Counted from the stretch's first letter, positions 1 through 8,412 are shown. The stretch: DNA of 64,000 bases from Pseudomonas sp. Irchel 3H7 (GCF_900187605.1 NZ_FYEA01000002.1:496001-560000), one strand, 5' to 3'. The notes: a model not told the origin generated them from the sequence alone. Program-made: numbers and translations.

Positions 1-254
1 TTTTCAATGCGGCTGTCGATCACCAGCAAACTGCGTGCAGCAGAGGGTGCTGGCTCGCTGGCGCGGCCCTCGGTGGGCGTGCTGTGAGGAACCTGGGCGT
101 CCACGGCGGCCGGTGGCGCGGCGGGATCGCTGTGATGTTGATCGGCGGCCGCCGAAGCGGCGGCGCCGTCGAACAGAATTCTCGGTTCCAACGCCAGTGA
201 CTGACGTTGCGGGCGCCAATGGGCGCCGGACAATCCATTGCGTGAACCTTGCAT
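1..254 (-). CDS. N-terminus of a large LEPR/DUF4347-type adhesin (partial)
   Basis: An ATG at 252-254 opens a frame that runs without a stop through the left edge (84 codons seen). GAGG lies 6 nt upstream on this strand. The protein shows QSLALEPRILFDGAA at about residues 17-31, then an Ala/His/Pro/Asp-rich linker, then SLLVIDSRIE at the edge. The LEPRILFDGA signature followed by LLVIDSRI is typical of the start of very long Ca-binding, repeat-rich surface proteins with an N-terminal DUF4347 domain in Pseudomonas, usually type I secreted and involved in attachment. The assignment is from these motifs only; the repeats and secretion signal lie outside the window. Competing frames on both strands have no recognisable motif. 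Confidence 0.75.
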   Translation of the reverse strand, partial: MQGSRNGLSGAHWRPQRQSLALEPRILFDGAAASAAADQHHSDPAAPPAAVDAQVPHSTPTEGRASEPAPSAARSLLVIDSRIE

Positions 255-505
255 GATCGGCCTCGTACTGCCTGCTGAATCCATCCAATGAGTACCGACG
301 CCGGGCGACGGACAAATTCAGCGTAGGACGTTTCTTACGCTTTTCCAGCGAACTTCAGGGACTTGCAACGGGGCGCGATAACAGCCTATTGCCATCAATG
401 CGCGGTGTGTCTGTGCGTATTGGCGCACAGCAAGGGTGAGGTCTAGGCTGGTCAGTCAGTCGCCCATGCGGCGCAACGCCCAACGCAGGGACAGGAGCGC
501 AACCG

Positions 506-1294
506 ATGAAAGCCCCAGCCAGTATTGTCTGCCTGATGTTCACGCTGGTGCTCGCGCCGGGAGCCCGCGCTGAAGACCCGCCGCCTGCGCCCACTGCCGA
601 GGCCACGGACGATGCGCCGTTGATCAATCCGCAAGTGGTCGACAAGTTGATCGACATGGGCAATTACCTGCGCAGCCTGCCGAAATTTCAGGTCGATGCC
701 CAAGTCTCGCGCGACACGGTTCTGGAGTCCGGGCAGAAGATCAAGACCGAGTCCGCCAACACCCTGAAAGTGGTCGGCCATGATCGCCTGTATGCGAAAA
801 GCGAAGGCGATGTGCGCACTCGCGAGTTCTTCTATAACGGCAAGAAGCTCACCCAGTATTCGCCGTACCTGAAGTACTACACCACCGTTGATGCGCCGGC
901 CACCGTCGCGGAAACCCTGCACAAGGTCGAGAGCTACTACGGTGTGCAGGTGCCGATGGAGGACCTGTTTCTGTTCGGCAGTGATCAGGCGCAGATCGAT
1001 GCCTTGAAAGCCGCGCTGTACGTAGGGCCGTCGGTCATCAAGGGCCAGCTCTGCGACCATTTGGCGTTTCGCCAGGAAGGTATTGACTGGCAGTTGTGGC
1101 TGACCCGCTCCGACAAACCCTTGCCGTGCAAACTGGTGATCACCACCACCGACGATAAGAGCTTTCCCGAGTACAGCGCGGTGTATCAGTGGAACCTCAA
1201 GCCGACCATTCCGGACACGCAATTCACCTTCAAACCGGGGAAAGGCGATGTGGCGATTGCGTTTAAAAAAGCCAGTGATCAGGGAGGGCAGTGA
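506..1294 (+). CDS. DUF2092 family periplasmic protein
   Basis: A 262-residue protein with a clear Sec signal peptide (hydrophobic core IVCLMFTLVLAPG, cleavage likely after GARA). The mature part starts Pro/Ala-rich, then has the pattern of the DUF2092 family: a helix with LIDMGNYLRSLPKF, then beta-rich sequence with VDAQVSRDTVLESGQ, a YYTTVDAP segment and a C-terminal WQLWLTRSDKPLP block. DUF2092 proteins resemble outer-membrane lipoprotein carriers of the LolA/LolB fold, but their function is not established. The start has AGGAG 8 nt upstream. The next gene begins 1 nt after the stop, so the two are probably co-transcribed. Confidence 0.8.
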   Translation: MKAPASIVCLMFTLVLAPGARAEDPPPAPTAEATDDAPLINPQVVDKLIDMGNYLRSLPKFQVDAQVSRDTVLESGQKIKTESANTLKVVGHDRLYAKSEGDVRTREFFYNGKKLTQYSPYLKYYTTVDAPATVAETLHKVESYYGVQVPMEDLFLFGSDQAQIDALKAALYVGPSVIKGQLCDHLAFRQEGIDWQLWLTRSDKPLPCKLVITTTDDKSFPEYSAVYQWNLKPTIPDTQFTFKPGKGDVAIAFKKASDQGGQ

Positions 1295-1295
1295 G

Positions 1296-1862
1296 ATGAA
1301 CAAGTCGATAACGTGGAGTCTGTTGTTATCGCTGGCCGCTGCCACGCTGCTGACCGCCGGTTATGTCGCCGAAGCCGATGCCCGGGGGCAACGCGCTCAG
1401 GGCCATGCCCGCGCCAACGTCAACCGCGCGCCGGCGCCGAACGCGCAACGGGCGCAGCGGATCAATGCGCCGCAACGCGCCAATCACGTGAATGCCGGTA
1501 ATCGGGTCAATTCGGGCAATCGGGTCAACGCCGGCAACAACGTCGGCAATCGCAGGTACGTCAACAACGGCAACCGCAACGTCAACATCGACAACAGTCG
1601 CGATGTCGATATTGATGTCGACGGCCATGGCCGTTATGGCTACGACGATCACTACCATCCGGTAGCGACGGCGGCGGCAGTGACAGCTACCGTGGCGGTC
1701 ACGGCAGCGGTGGTGGGAGCGATCTTTACCCCGGCGCAAATGCCCAGCAGTTGTGTGCAGGTGATTCGCTACAACGTCGCCTACATGCAGTGCGGCTCGA
1801 CCTGGTACCAGCCGCAGTATCAGGGCAGTGATGTGACGTATGTGGTGGTCAACGCGCCGTGA
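1296..1862 (+). CDS. Asn/Arg-rich exported protein of unknown function
   Basis: A 188-residue protein whose ATG lies 1 nt after the DUF2092 stop, with GGAGGG upstream inside the previous gene. It has a signal peptide (SLLLSLAAATLLTAGYVAEA). Residues 30-100 are low-complexity, with tandem repeats of the type NRVNAGN/NRVNSGN and later RNVNIDNSRDVDIDVDG. A second hydrophobic Ala/Val segment follows (TAAAVTATVAVTAAVVGAIF), then a small C-terminal domain with two Cys (SSCVQVIRYNVAYMQCGSTWY). That Cys-containing tail resembles endings seen in other small exported proteins of Pseudomonas. The pairing with DUF2092 suggests an envelope role. No function is claimed. Confidence 0.75.
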   Translation: MNKSITWSLLLSLAAATLLTAGYVAEADARGQRAQGHARANVNRAPAPNAQRAQRINAPQRANHVNAGNRVNSGNRVNAGNNVGNRRYVNNGNRNVNIDNSRDVDIDVDGHGRYGYDDHYHPVATAAAVTATVAVTAAVVGAIFTPAQMPSSCVQVIRYNVAYMQCGSTWYQPQYQGSDVTYVVVNAP

Positions 1863-2060
1863 TCAGGCTTTCGGCACCCACGGCTGCATCTGCGCGAGCA
1901 TGCCACGACCGCCACGGCGCAAGCCGGTGGCCAGGGTCAGCCACGACAGGTCGGTGCTAATGACGTGTGCGGCCGGGCTCCTTGAATGACGTGCGACCGG
2001 ATTCAAGGCTAGCTGATAAAAAAGGGATGAGCGCCGCGGCGCCCGTGCTGCAGATGGCAC

Positions 2061-2082
2061 AAACCCGGCCAGTGCCGGGTTT
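2061..2082 (-). terminator. Stem-loop after proP
   Basis: AAACCCGGC (2061-2069) pairs perfectly with GCCGGGTTT (2074-2082) over a 4-nt loop, 18 nt past the proP stop. There is no long T-run, so termination is likely but not certain. Confidence 0.5.
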
Positions 2083-2099
2083 GCGGTGGTTGCGCGGAA

Positions 2100-3602
2100 T
2101 CAGTTAATCCGCGGGTGCTGCTGCACCAGTTCCTTGCGCTTGGCTTCCAGTGCGGCGATTTCGGCGTCGATGTCTTCGATTTTCTGCTCGATGTTGTCGT
2201 GGTGTTCTTGCAGCAGTTCCTTCGCTTCTTCAAGGTCGGAGGCGGCCGGCGCAGCGCCACGCAACGGCTTGTTGGCGGTTTCCTTCATCGTCACGCCGGT
2301 GGCCAGACCGACCACGGCGATGACCATCAGGTAATACGCCGGCATGTACAGATCGTTGGTGCTCTCGACCAGCCACGCGACCACGGTCGGCGTCAGACCG
2401 GCAATCAGCACTGAAACGTTGAAAGCCGCTGCCAGCGCGCTGTAGCGAATGTGCGTGGGGAACATCGCCGGTAGGGTCGAGGCCATGACGCCGATAAAGA
2501 AGTTCAGCAACACGGCCAGCATCAGCAGGCCGGCGAAGATCAACCCGATCTTGCCGCTGTTGATCAACATAAACGCCGGGATCGCCAGAATGAACAGGCC
2601 GATGCTGCCGACAACGATGAAGGGTTTGCGGCCAATCTTGTCGCTGATAAAGCCGATTGCCGGCTGCACGAAGAGCATGCCGACCATGATCGCGATGATG
2701 ATCAACACGCCCCGGTTTTCGCTGTAGTGCAGGTTGTGCGACAGGTAACTCGGCATGTAGGTGAGCAGCATGTAGTAGGTAACGTTGGTCACCGCCACCA
2801 CGCCGATGCAGGTCATCAGGCTGCGCCAGTGCTTGGTCGCGACCTCCTTGAACGAGACTTTCGGGCCGCCGGCGAGGCCTTCGCGATCGCCTTGCTCAAG
2901 CTTTTCGACGTGCTGCTGGAATGCCGGGGTTTCTTCCAGGGCGTGACGCAGGTAGAGGCCGATCATGCCCAGCGGCAGGGCGAGGAAGAACGGCAGGCGC
3001 CAGCCCCATTCCTCGAACTTGGCTTCGCCCAGCGTCGTCGAGATCAACACCACCACCCCGGCACCGAGGACGAAACCGGCAATCGAGCCGAAGTCCAGCC
3101 AACTGCCGAGGAACCCGCGTTTACGGTCCGGCGCATATTCGGCGACGAAGATCGAAGCGCCTGTGTATTCGCCACCAACCGAGAAACCCTGAGCCATTTT
3201 CGCCAGCAACAGCAGGATCGGTGCCCAGATGCCGATCGAGGCATAGGACGGAATCAGGCCGATGGCAAAGGTGCTCAGCGACATGATCACGATGGTCGCG
3301 GCGAGGACTTTCTGTCGTCCGTACTTGTCGCCCAGAGCGCCAAAGAACAAGCCACCCAGCGGCCGGATCAGGAAGGGCACCGAGAAGGTCGCCAGCGCGG
3401 CGATCATTTGCGTGCCGGGGTCGGCGCCGGGGAAGAACACTTTGCCGAGCACATAGGCGACGAAGCCATAGACACCAAAGTCGAACCATTCCATGGCATT
3501 GCCCAGTGCGGCGGCGGTGATCGCCTTGCGCATCTTGGCGTCGTCGACAATGGTGATGTCGTTCAGGCCGATCGGCTTGACGGTTTTCTTGCGTGATTTC
3601 AT
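2100..3602 (-). CDS. proP: ProP-type proline/glycine betaine:H+ symporter
   Basis: A 500-residue major facilitator protein. Residues 26-120 hold the metabolite:H+ symporter signature (AAALGNAMEWFDFGVYG, then RPLGGLFFGALGDKYGRQK), followed by AQGFSVGGEYTGASIFVAEYA and about 12 membrane segments. The C-terminus (about 450-495) is a hydrophilic, Glu/Lys-rich heptad region (LEEAKELLQEHHDNIEQKIE), matching the coiled-coil tail by which E. coli ProP senses osmolality. Length equals E. coli ProP (500). ProP imports proline, betaine and related zwitterions at high osmolality. It stands alone, with a repeat-bearing intergenic region upstream. Confidence 0.92.
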   Translation of the reverse strand: MKSRKKTVKPIGLNDITIVDDAKMRKAITAAALGNAMEWFDFGVYGFVAYVLGKVFFPGADPGTQMIAALATFSVPFLIRPLGGLFFGALGDKYGRQKVLAATIVIMSLSTFAIGLIPSYASIGIWAPILLLLAKMAQGFSVGGEYTGASIFVAEYAPDRKRGFLGSWLDFGSIAGFVLGAGVVVLISTTLGEAKFEEWGWRLPFFLALPLGMIGLYLRHALEETPAFQQHVEKLEQGDREGLAGGPKVSFKEVATKHWRSLMTCIGVVAVTNVTYYMLLTYMPSYLSHNLHYSENRGVLIIIAIMVGMLFVQPAIGFISDKIGRKPFIVVGSIGLFILAIPAFMLINSGKIGLIFAGLLMLAVLLNFFIGVMASTLPAMFPTHIRYSALAAAFNVSVLIAGLTPTVVAWLVESTNDLYMPAYYLMVIAVVGLATGVTMKETANKPLRGAAPAASDLEEAKELLQEHHDNIEQKIEDIDAEIAALEAKRKELVQQHPRIN

Positions 3603-3733
3603 CCGGGTCTTCTCTTTGCTGATCCATCGTGCCGCGTAGATGCCATCTTTTTGATGGCGCGTACTCTTTGGCTCAGATACATGAGGACACGAAATAATTC
3701 ACTGCTCGGCGCTTTTTTTCCTGACGCACCTGT

Positions 3734-3840
3734 GTAGGAGCTGCCGAAGGCTGCGATTGATCGTTCCCACGCTCTGCGTGGGAATGCAGCCGGGGAAGCT
3801 CCGCGTCCCAACAAGATCGCAGCCTTCGGCAGCTCCTACA
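3734..3840. repeat. Nested Pseudomonas intergenic repeats (REP-like)
   Basis: An arm reading GTAGGAGCTGCCGAAGGCTG (from 3734) returns inverted at 3815-3839 (CGCAGCCTTCGGCAGCTCCTA). Between the arms is a second repeat, CGTTCCCACGCTCTGCGTGGG at 3762-3782, followed by GGGGAAGCTCCGCGTCCC. Both are common intergenic repeats of the P. fluorescens group. Here one sits inside a pair of the other, so RNA from either strand could form a long hairpin. It lies between the divergent-facing ends of proP (start) and the DUF3313 gene (end). Confidence 0.85.
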
Positions 3841-3851
3841 GGGGAATGTGG

Positions 3852-4511
3852 TTACCGGCGCAGGGTTGCGTAGGATTTACCGAGGTCGCTGGCCCAGCCA
3901 TCCAGCACCACTTTGACGTCGTCGGCAGTCAGCACCTGTTTGTCGTTCTCCAGCGGCACACCAGTGCCTTTGCGTATAACTTCGGCAATCACTTCGCCGG
4001 TCGAACCGTCCTCGAACGACACCTCGGTAGCGACCTGACTGTCCTGATCACGGATACCGGTCGCCGTGCTTACGCCCGCAGCGACGAGGGTGACGGGCAG
4101 CCACTCATAAAAGCGCAAACCCTGAGTGCTGGTCGCCACTTGGGTGATGGCGGGGCGCACCACCAGCGTATTCGGTCCCGGTTGATTGACCAGATGCATG
4201 ACCTTGCCCAACTCCAGCCTGAGCGCGGCGTCGTAGTAGTCGGTGACCCCAGACAATGTGCTCAGCGGAATCCGCAGAGTCGGCTCGGCGCTCGGGTAAA
4301 ATTGACTCGGCGCCAGATAAACCTGCGTGTATCGACCCCGGGCGAGGGCCGGGCTGACCCACGCCAATACAGGCTGACCGGACGGTGACTGGCGCTCGCT
4401 CAACACGCTGTAGTCATGCAGAAAACCGCTGTGTTCGACCTTGTTACTGCTGCAGGCCGACAGGCTCAGGGTGGTGGCGAGGGCCAGCGACAGCGAATGC
4501 GTGCGGGTCAT
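3852..4511 (-). CDS. DUF3313 family lipoprotein
   Basis: A 219-residue protein with a type II signal peptide and lipobox LSAC at residues 17-20 (Cys 20, followed by Ser-Ser, favouring the outer membrane). The body matches the DUF3313 pattern: HSGFLHDYSVL just after the lipobox, YTQVYLAPSQFYP, LRLELGKVMHLVNQPGPNTLVVRPAIT, and a C-terminal WASDLGKSYA. The function of DUF3313 proteins is unknown. Its ATG overlaps the stop of the upstream small gene by one base (TAATG), pointing to translational coupling. The pair is transcribed away from the two-component system. Confidence 0.85.
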   Translation of the reverse strand: MTRTHSLSLALATTLSLSACSSNKVEHSGFLHDYSVLSERQSPSGQPVLAWVSPALARGRYTQVYLAPSQFYPSAEPTLRIPLSTLSGVTDYYDAALRLELGKVMHLVNQPGPNTLVVRPAITQVATSTQGLRFYEWLPVTLVAAGVSTATGIRDQDSQVATEVSFEDGSTGEVIAEVIRKGTGVPLENDKQVLTADDVKVVLDGWASDLGKSYATLRR

Positions 4512-4828
4512 TAACGGGTTTCCTTGTGAGGTTGCGTGGCGATGCTATCCGAGCATTCGATGTGCAACTGGCCGTGGCTCATGATCCATTGGATCAAGTC
4601 GGCGGCGGCAATGCTGTGGACGTATTCGACCCAGTGCGCATTGGTCGGGCTGAATTGCTCGAAGTAGCGGCGCAAGACGATCCGGCTCTGATCGCTGGAC
4701 ACGCTCAGGCAAGACTCCTGAAACACGATCGGCGTATCAGGGCCGAGCGCCGCGGTGCGCTGGCTGAGGATCAAGGGACGATTGCTGTTGTGCCCCCCGG
4801 CGCAATGGTTGTCGTTCAATAGCTTCAT
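4511..4828 (-). CDS. Small protein of unknown function upstream of the DUF3313 gene
   Basis: A 105-residue frame starting at the ATG at 4826-4828, with AGGGGG 5 nt upstream. The frame stays open further upstream, but the good ribosome binding site favours this start. There is no signal peptide or domain I recognise. It has three Cys, one near the N-terminus (NDNHCAGGHNS), one in VFQESCLSVSS and one near the end (HIECSD), and a helical middle (VEYVHSIAAADLIQWIMSHG). Its stop overlaps the start of the DUF3313 lipoprotein gene, so the two likely form one operon. Confidence 0.55.
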   Translation of the reverse strand: MKLLNDNHCAGGHNSNRPLILSQRTAALGPDTPIVFQESCLSVSSDQSRIVLRRYFEQFSPTNAHWVEYVHSIAAADLIQWIMSHGQLHIECSDSIATQPHKETR

Positions 4829-4975
4829 GCGAACCCCCTGGATTGGAATGGCCGCAGAATGCCCGCGAGGTTTTGCCAGAGAATGTCCGCTTGATGTCTG
4901 GCGGGTAGAAATGTTGCTCGATTGAAATAAATGACCCGGGCGGCGAAATGGCTTTAGATTGGCTTTTTTTGGTGC

Positions 4976-5695
4976 ATGGATTCTGTAACTGTGAGCAGAC
5001 TGCTGTTCGTCGACGATGACGTGGAAATTCTCGCGCTGCTGAAGAAGTTCTTCGTGCAGCACGCCTATGAAGTCGACGTGGCGCCGCACGGCGAGGCCAT
5101 GTGGGCGGCGATCGCGCAGAACCGTCCGGACACGGTCATTCTTGACCTGATGATGCCCGGCGAAAGCGGCCTGAGTCTGTGCCAAAAGGTGCGCGCGCAG
5201 CTGGGCATTCCGATCATCATGCTCACGGCCATGGCCGAGCTGAGCGATCGCATTGTCGGTCTGGAGTTGGGCGCCGACGATTACCTGACCAAGCCTTTCG
5301 CCCCGCAGGAATTGCTCGCTCGCATACGTGCCTTGCAGCGCCGCGCTGGCGAACAGCGCAGCCCGGTCGAGCCTTCACGCCCGGTGATCGGTTTCGCCGG
5401 TTGGCATCTGGACATCACCTGTCGCGAATTGCGCTCGCCGGAAAACGTGATGATTCCGCTGTCCGGCGGCGAGTTCGATTTGCTGGTGGTCTTCCTCGAT
5501 CACCCGCAGCGCATTCTCACCCGCGAACAGTTGATCGACCTGACCCACGGCCACGGCCATGACGCCTTTGATCGCAGCATCGATGTGCAAGTCAGCCGCC
5601 TGCGCCGCAAGATCGAACCGGACAGCAAGCGCCCGGACCTGATTCGTACGGTGCGCAACGGCGGTTATCTGTTCACTGCCAAGGTCAGCCGCTGA
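4976..5695 (+). CDS. OmpR-family response regulator
   Basis: A 239-residue regulator. The receiver domain (residues 8-120) has the acidic pair Asp13/Asp14, phosphoacceptor Asp57 in ILDLMMPG, Thr84 and Lys106 in DDYLTKPF. The C-terminal winged helix (about 140-235) has the typical SGGEFDLLVVFLDHP, FDRSIDVQVSRLRRKIE and IRTVRNGGYLF blocks. Its stop overlaps the start of the histidine kinase gene by one base. The divergent small protein/DUF3313 pair starts 147 bp upstream and is a plausible target. The signal sensed is unknown. Confidence 0.9.
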   Translation: MDSVTVSRLLFVDDDVEILALLKKFFVQHAYEVDVAPHGEAMWAAIAQNRPDTVILDLMMPGESGLSLCQKVRAQLGIPIIMLTAMAELSDRIVGLELGADDYLTKPFAPQELLARIRALQRRAGEQRSPVEPSRPVIGFAGWHLDITCRELRSPENVMIPLSGGEFDLLVVFLDHPQRILTREQLIDLTHGHGHDAFDRSIDVQVSRLRRKIEPDSKRPDLIRTVRNGGYLFTAKVSR

Positions 5696-7029
5696 TGATC
5701 CGCCGACTGTTGCGCGGCGACACCCTGCGCCGGCACATCGCCCTGACCATCGTGGCGGCGATGGTCGCGTCACTGGCGTTGAATGCGCTGTTCGTGCAAG
5801 TCGCCGGCATCTGGGCGCGGCCACCGATTGAACGCACCGGCCTGCTGGAGCAGATTGCCGCGACCTCGCGGGTGATCGAAGCGGCCCCGGCCAACCTGCG
5901 CCCGCAACTGGCCGCCGCCGCGAGCAGCGCCATGCTGCACGTGTCGTGGCAAGCACAGCGCGCGGATTTCGATCTGCCCAATGACGGCCTTCGCCTGCCA
6001 GCGAGCAGGGTGCCGGTGCTGCAGCAACTGCTGGGCAATGATCGAAAAATCGAGGTGTTCAGCCCAGGCGACTGGCCGAATGGCAGTCCCCAGGCGCATT
6101 ACGCCGCCGTCTTGCAATTGGTCGATGGCAGTTGGTTGTCATTTATCCCGCCGGAGCGCAGTTGGGGGCTGGAATTTGGCGTGCGTATTGTGATCGTCAT
6201 CGCGTTGGGACTGATTGCCACATTGCTCGTCGCCTGGGTCGCCACCCGGCAACTGGCCAATCCGTTGCAGCGTTTCACGCGTGCCGCCAGACGCTTCGGC
6301 ACTGACCTGCGCGCACCGCCGATCAAACTCGAAGGCCCCGACGAAATTCGTCAGGCGATCATCGCCTTCAACACCATGCAGGCACAGATCCAGCACTTCA
6401 TCGCCGAGCGCACGCACATGCTCGCGTCAATTTCCCACGACCTGCGCGCACCGCTGACACGCATGCGTTTGCGCAGTGAGTTCATGGAAGACCTCGATCA
6501 TCAGGGCAAATTGATTCGCGACGTTGAAGAGATGCAGTCGATGATCAACGCCGCGCTGGCGTTCTTCCGCGAAGACACGCACCGCGAGCAGACCACGGCA
6601 TTCGATCTGTCGGAGCTGCTGCAAACCATCGTCGACGACTACCGCGATCAGCACATCAATGTCGATTTCGATGGCCCGGCGCATCTGGTGTACGAAGGGC
6701 GACCGCTGGGGATCAAACGGGTGATCGTCAATCTGCTGGAGAATGCGCTGAAGTATGCGCAGCGTCCGGGCATTGCATTGAAGTGTGATGAGTATTCGAT
6801 CTGTATCGAGGTCAGCGACGAAGGCCCCGGTATCCCCGAAGCGGCGTTGGAACAGGTGTTCGATCCGTTCTTTCGCCTGGAGGCTTCGCGCAACCGCGAC
6901 ACCGGGGGCGTAGGCTTGGGGCTGTCGGCGGCGCGGGCGATTGTGCGCGAGCAGGGCGGAGAACTGACGTTGAGCAACCGTAGCGGCCAAGGATTGCTGG
7001 CGCGGGTTGAGTTGCCGCGTAACGGATAG
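5695..7029 (+). CDS. Membrane sensor histidine kinase (EnvZ-like)
   Basis: A 444-residue kinase. One membrane segment spans about residues 14-38 and a second about 162-184, enclosing a 120-residue periplasmic region. A HAMP linker follows (LANPLQRFTRAARRFG), then the H-box with His248 in ASISHDLRAPLTRMRL, and the N, G1 and G2 boxes (VNLLENALKYA, DEGPGIP, GGVGLGLSAA). The H-box type and the architecture match the EnvZ/PfeS group. The ATG overlaps the regulator stop (TGATG), so the pair is translated together. The ligand cannot be read from the sequence. Confidence 0.9.
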   Translation: MIRRLLRGDTLRRHIALTIVAAMVASLALNALFVQVAGIWARPPIERTGLLEQIAATSRVIEAAPANLRPQLAAAASSAMLHVSWQAQRADFDLPNDGLRLPASRVPVLQQLLGNDRKIEVFSPGDWPNGSPQAHYAAVLQLVDGSWLSFIPPERSWGLEFGVRIVIVIALGLIATLLVAWVATRQLANPLQRFTRAARRFGTDLRAPPIKLEGPDEIRQAIIAFNTMQAQIQHFIAERTHMLASISHDLRAPLTRMRLRSEFMEDLDHQGKLIRDVEEMQSMINAALAFFREDTHREQTTAFDLSELLQTIVDDYRDQHINVDFDGPAHLVYEGRPLGIKRVIVNLLENALKYAQRPGIALKCDEYSICIEVSDEGPGIPEAALEQVFDPFFRLEASRNRDTGGVGLGLSAARAIVREQGGELTLSNRSGQGLLARVELPRNG

Positions 7030-7059
7030 TTGCTGGCGTGAAATTTATTCTGTAGATTT

Positions 7060-7089
7060 TCATGAAATTATAAAAAGATAATTTCATGA
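7060..7089. promoter_or_regulatory. Perfect 12-bp inverted repeat over the ribosome binding site of the PuuB-like gene
   Basis: TCATGAAATTAT (7060-7071) and ATAATTTCATGA (7078-7089) are exact inverted copies around a 6-nt spacer. The right arm overlaps the Shine-Dalgarno TGAGG (7087-7091) of the gene starting at 7098. It could be an operator, with the PuuR-like regulator two genes along as an obvious candidate. It could also be an RNA hairpin that hides the ribosome binding site. Confidence 0.6.
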
Positions 7090-7097
7090 GGTCGCGC

Positions 7098-8387
7098 ATG
7101 TTTCAGCAATCCAGCCAGCACGTCGACAGCTATTACGCCCATAGTTGCGCGGATATTCTGAGCAACCGCGCTGTGCTGGAAGGCCAGCATGACGCTGACG
7201 TGGTGATCATCGGTGCCGGTTTCAGTGGCTTGCACACGGCGTTGCGTCTGGCGTTGGCCGGCAAACGCGTGGTGGTGCTCGAAGCCAGTCGCGTGGCGTG
7301 GGCCGCGTCGGGGCGTAACGGCGGGCAGGCGATTCTTGGTTGGTCATGTGACATGCCGCCGCTGGAAGCTGCGTTGGGCCATGAACGGGCCAGACGGCTT
7401 TGGGATGGCATGCGCTGGGCCGCCGGGGAATTACGCGACTTGCCCGGGCGGCATGGTTTCGATTGCGACTATCGTCCCGGGCATTTGTGGACGTCGGTGA
7501 TGCCACGGCGGGTCAGTCTGCTCAGCGAATGGCAACACGAGGCTAGCCACAAATGGGGCCACGATGGGTTGCAGTTCATTCCCCGTGAACAACTGCCGGA
7601 ATGGGTGGCCACCGATCGCTATCAGGCCGGGCTTTACGACCCTGAGGGCGCGCACCTCAATCCACTGAAACTGGCGCTGGGCCTGGCGGACGCTATCGAG
7701 CGAGCCGGCGGGCGTATCCATGAACAAAGCAAAGCGTTGAGTTATCAGGAGCAGCGCGACGGTTTCCGCGTCAACACCGAGCGCGGTGCGGTGCGCGCCG
7801 ATGTGCTGGTGCTGGCGTGCAACGCTTACCTCGATGAACTCGACCCGCAACTGTCCAGTTGCATTCTGCCGGTGGGCACCTACCAAGTGGCCACCGCACC
7901 ACTGACATCCGAGCAGGCCACCGCGCTGTTGCCGCGCAATGTCTGCGTGACCGACAACCAGTTCGTCCTCGATTACTTCAGGCGCACGCCGGATAACCGT
8001 TTGTTGTTCGGTGGCGGCTGCACGTATCTCGGTGGCATGCCCAAGGACATCGCGGCAGCGACCCGACCGTTTCTTGAGCGGGTATTCCCGCAGCTCAAGG
8101 GCGTCGGCATCGAGTTTGCCTGGGGTGGGCATATCGACCTGACGATGAACCGCACACCCGATGTCGGCGGCGCGGGCAGTCGATATTGGCTGCAAGGCTA
8201 CTCGGGCCACGGCGTTCTGCCGACATTGGCCGCCGCGCGTGCGGTGTCCGATGCGATTCTCGGTGATGCCGATGAACTGGCGTTGTACCAGGGCCTGAGT
8301 AATGGCCGTTTCCCCGGTGGCAAACATTTCGCGGCACCGCTGGAGGCGATTGGCAAAGCCTGGTATCGCCTGCGCGACAGTATTTGA
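7098..8387 (+). CDS. PuuB-like FAD-dependent amine oxidase
   Basis: A 429-residue DAO-family flavoenzyme. The FAD-binding motif IIGAGFSG is at residues 37-44, SGRNGGQA follows, and the C-terminal FAD contact (WLQGYSGHGV) is present. The N-terminus SYYAHS and the RRTPDNRLLFGGG segment are typical of gamma-glutamylputrescine oxidases (PuuB, PauB). These release an aldehyde, ammonia and peroxide from gamma-glutamylated polyamines. An in-frame ATG at 7086 is possible, but only the one at 7098 has a well spaced TGAGG. Downstream lie a PuuR-like regulator and a PuuA-like ligase, which supports a polyamine role. Other amines cannot be excluded. Confidence 0.85.
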   Translation: MFQQSSQHVDSYYAHSCADILSNRAVLEGQHDADVVIIGAGFSGLHTALRLALAGKRVVVLEASRVAWAASGRNGGQAILGWSCDMPPLEAALGHERARRLWDGMRWAAGELRDLPGRHGFDCDYRPGHLWTSVMPRRVSLLSEWQHEASHKWGHDGLQFIPREQLPEWVATDRYQAGLYDPEGAHLNPLKLALGLADAIERAGGRIHEQSKALSYQEQRDGFRVNTERGAVRADVLVLACNAYLDELDPQLSSCILPVGTYQVATAPLTSEQATALLPRNVCVTDNQFVLDYFRRTPDNRLLFGGGCTYLGGMPKDIAAATRPFLERVFPQLKGVGIEFAWGGHIDLTMNRTPDVGGAGSRYWLQGYSGHGVLPTLAAARAVSDAILGDADELALYQGLSNGRFPGGKHFAAPLEAIGKAWYRLRDSI

Positions 8388-8412
8388 TGAGACCTTTTTC
8401 GGAATCCATGGC

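Noticed and set aside
452..1345. 297-codon minus-strand frame opposite the DUF2092 gene
   Set aside because: The plus-strand gene has a signal peptide and a family match; this frame has neither.
1863..2060. 65-codon minus-strand frame between the Asn-rich gene and proP
   Set aside because: No start context or motif; the stretch fits an intergenic region with a terminator at its end.
2727..3596. 289-codon plus-strand frame opposite proP
   Set aside because: Antisense shadow with the His/Arg/Gln-rich composition usual for such frames.
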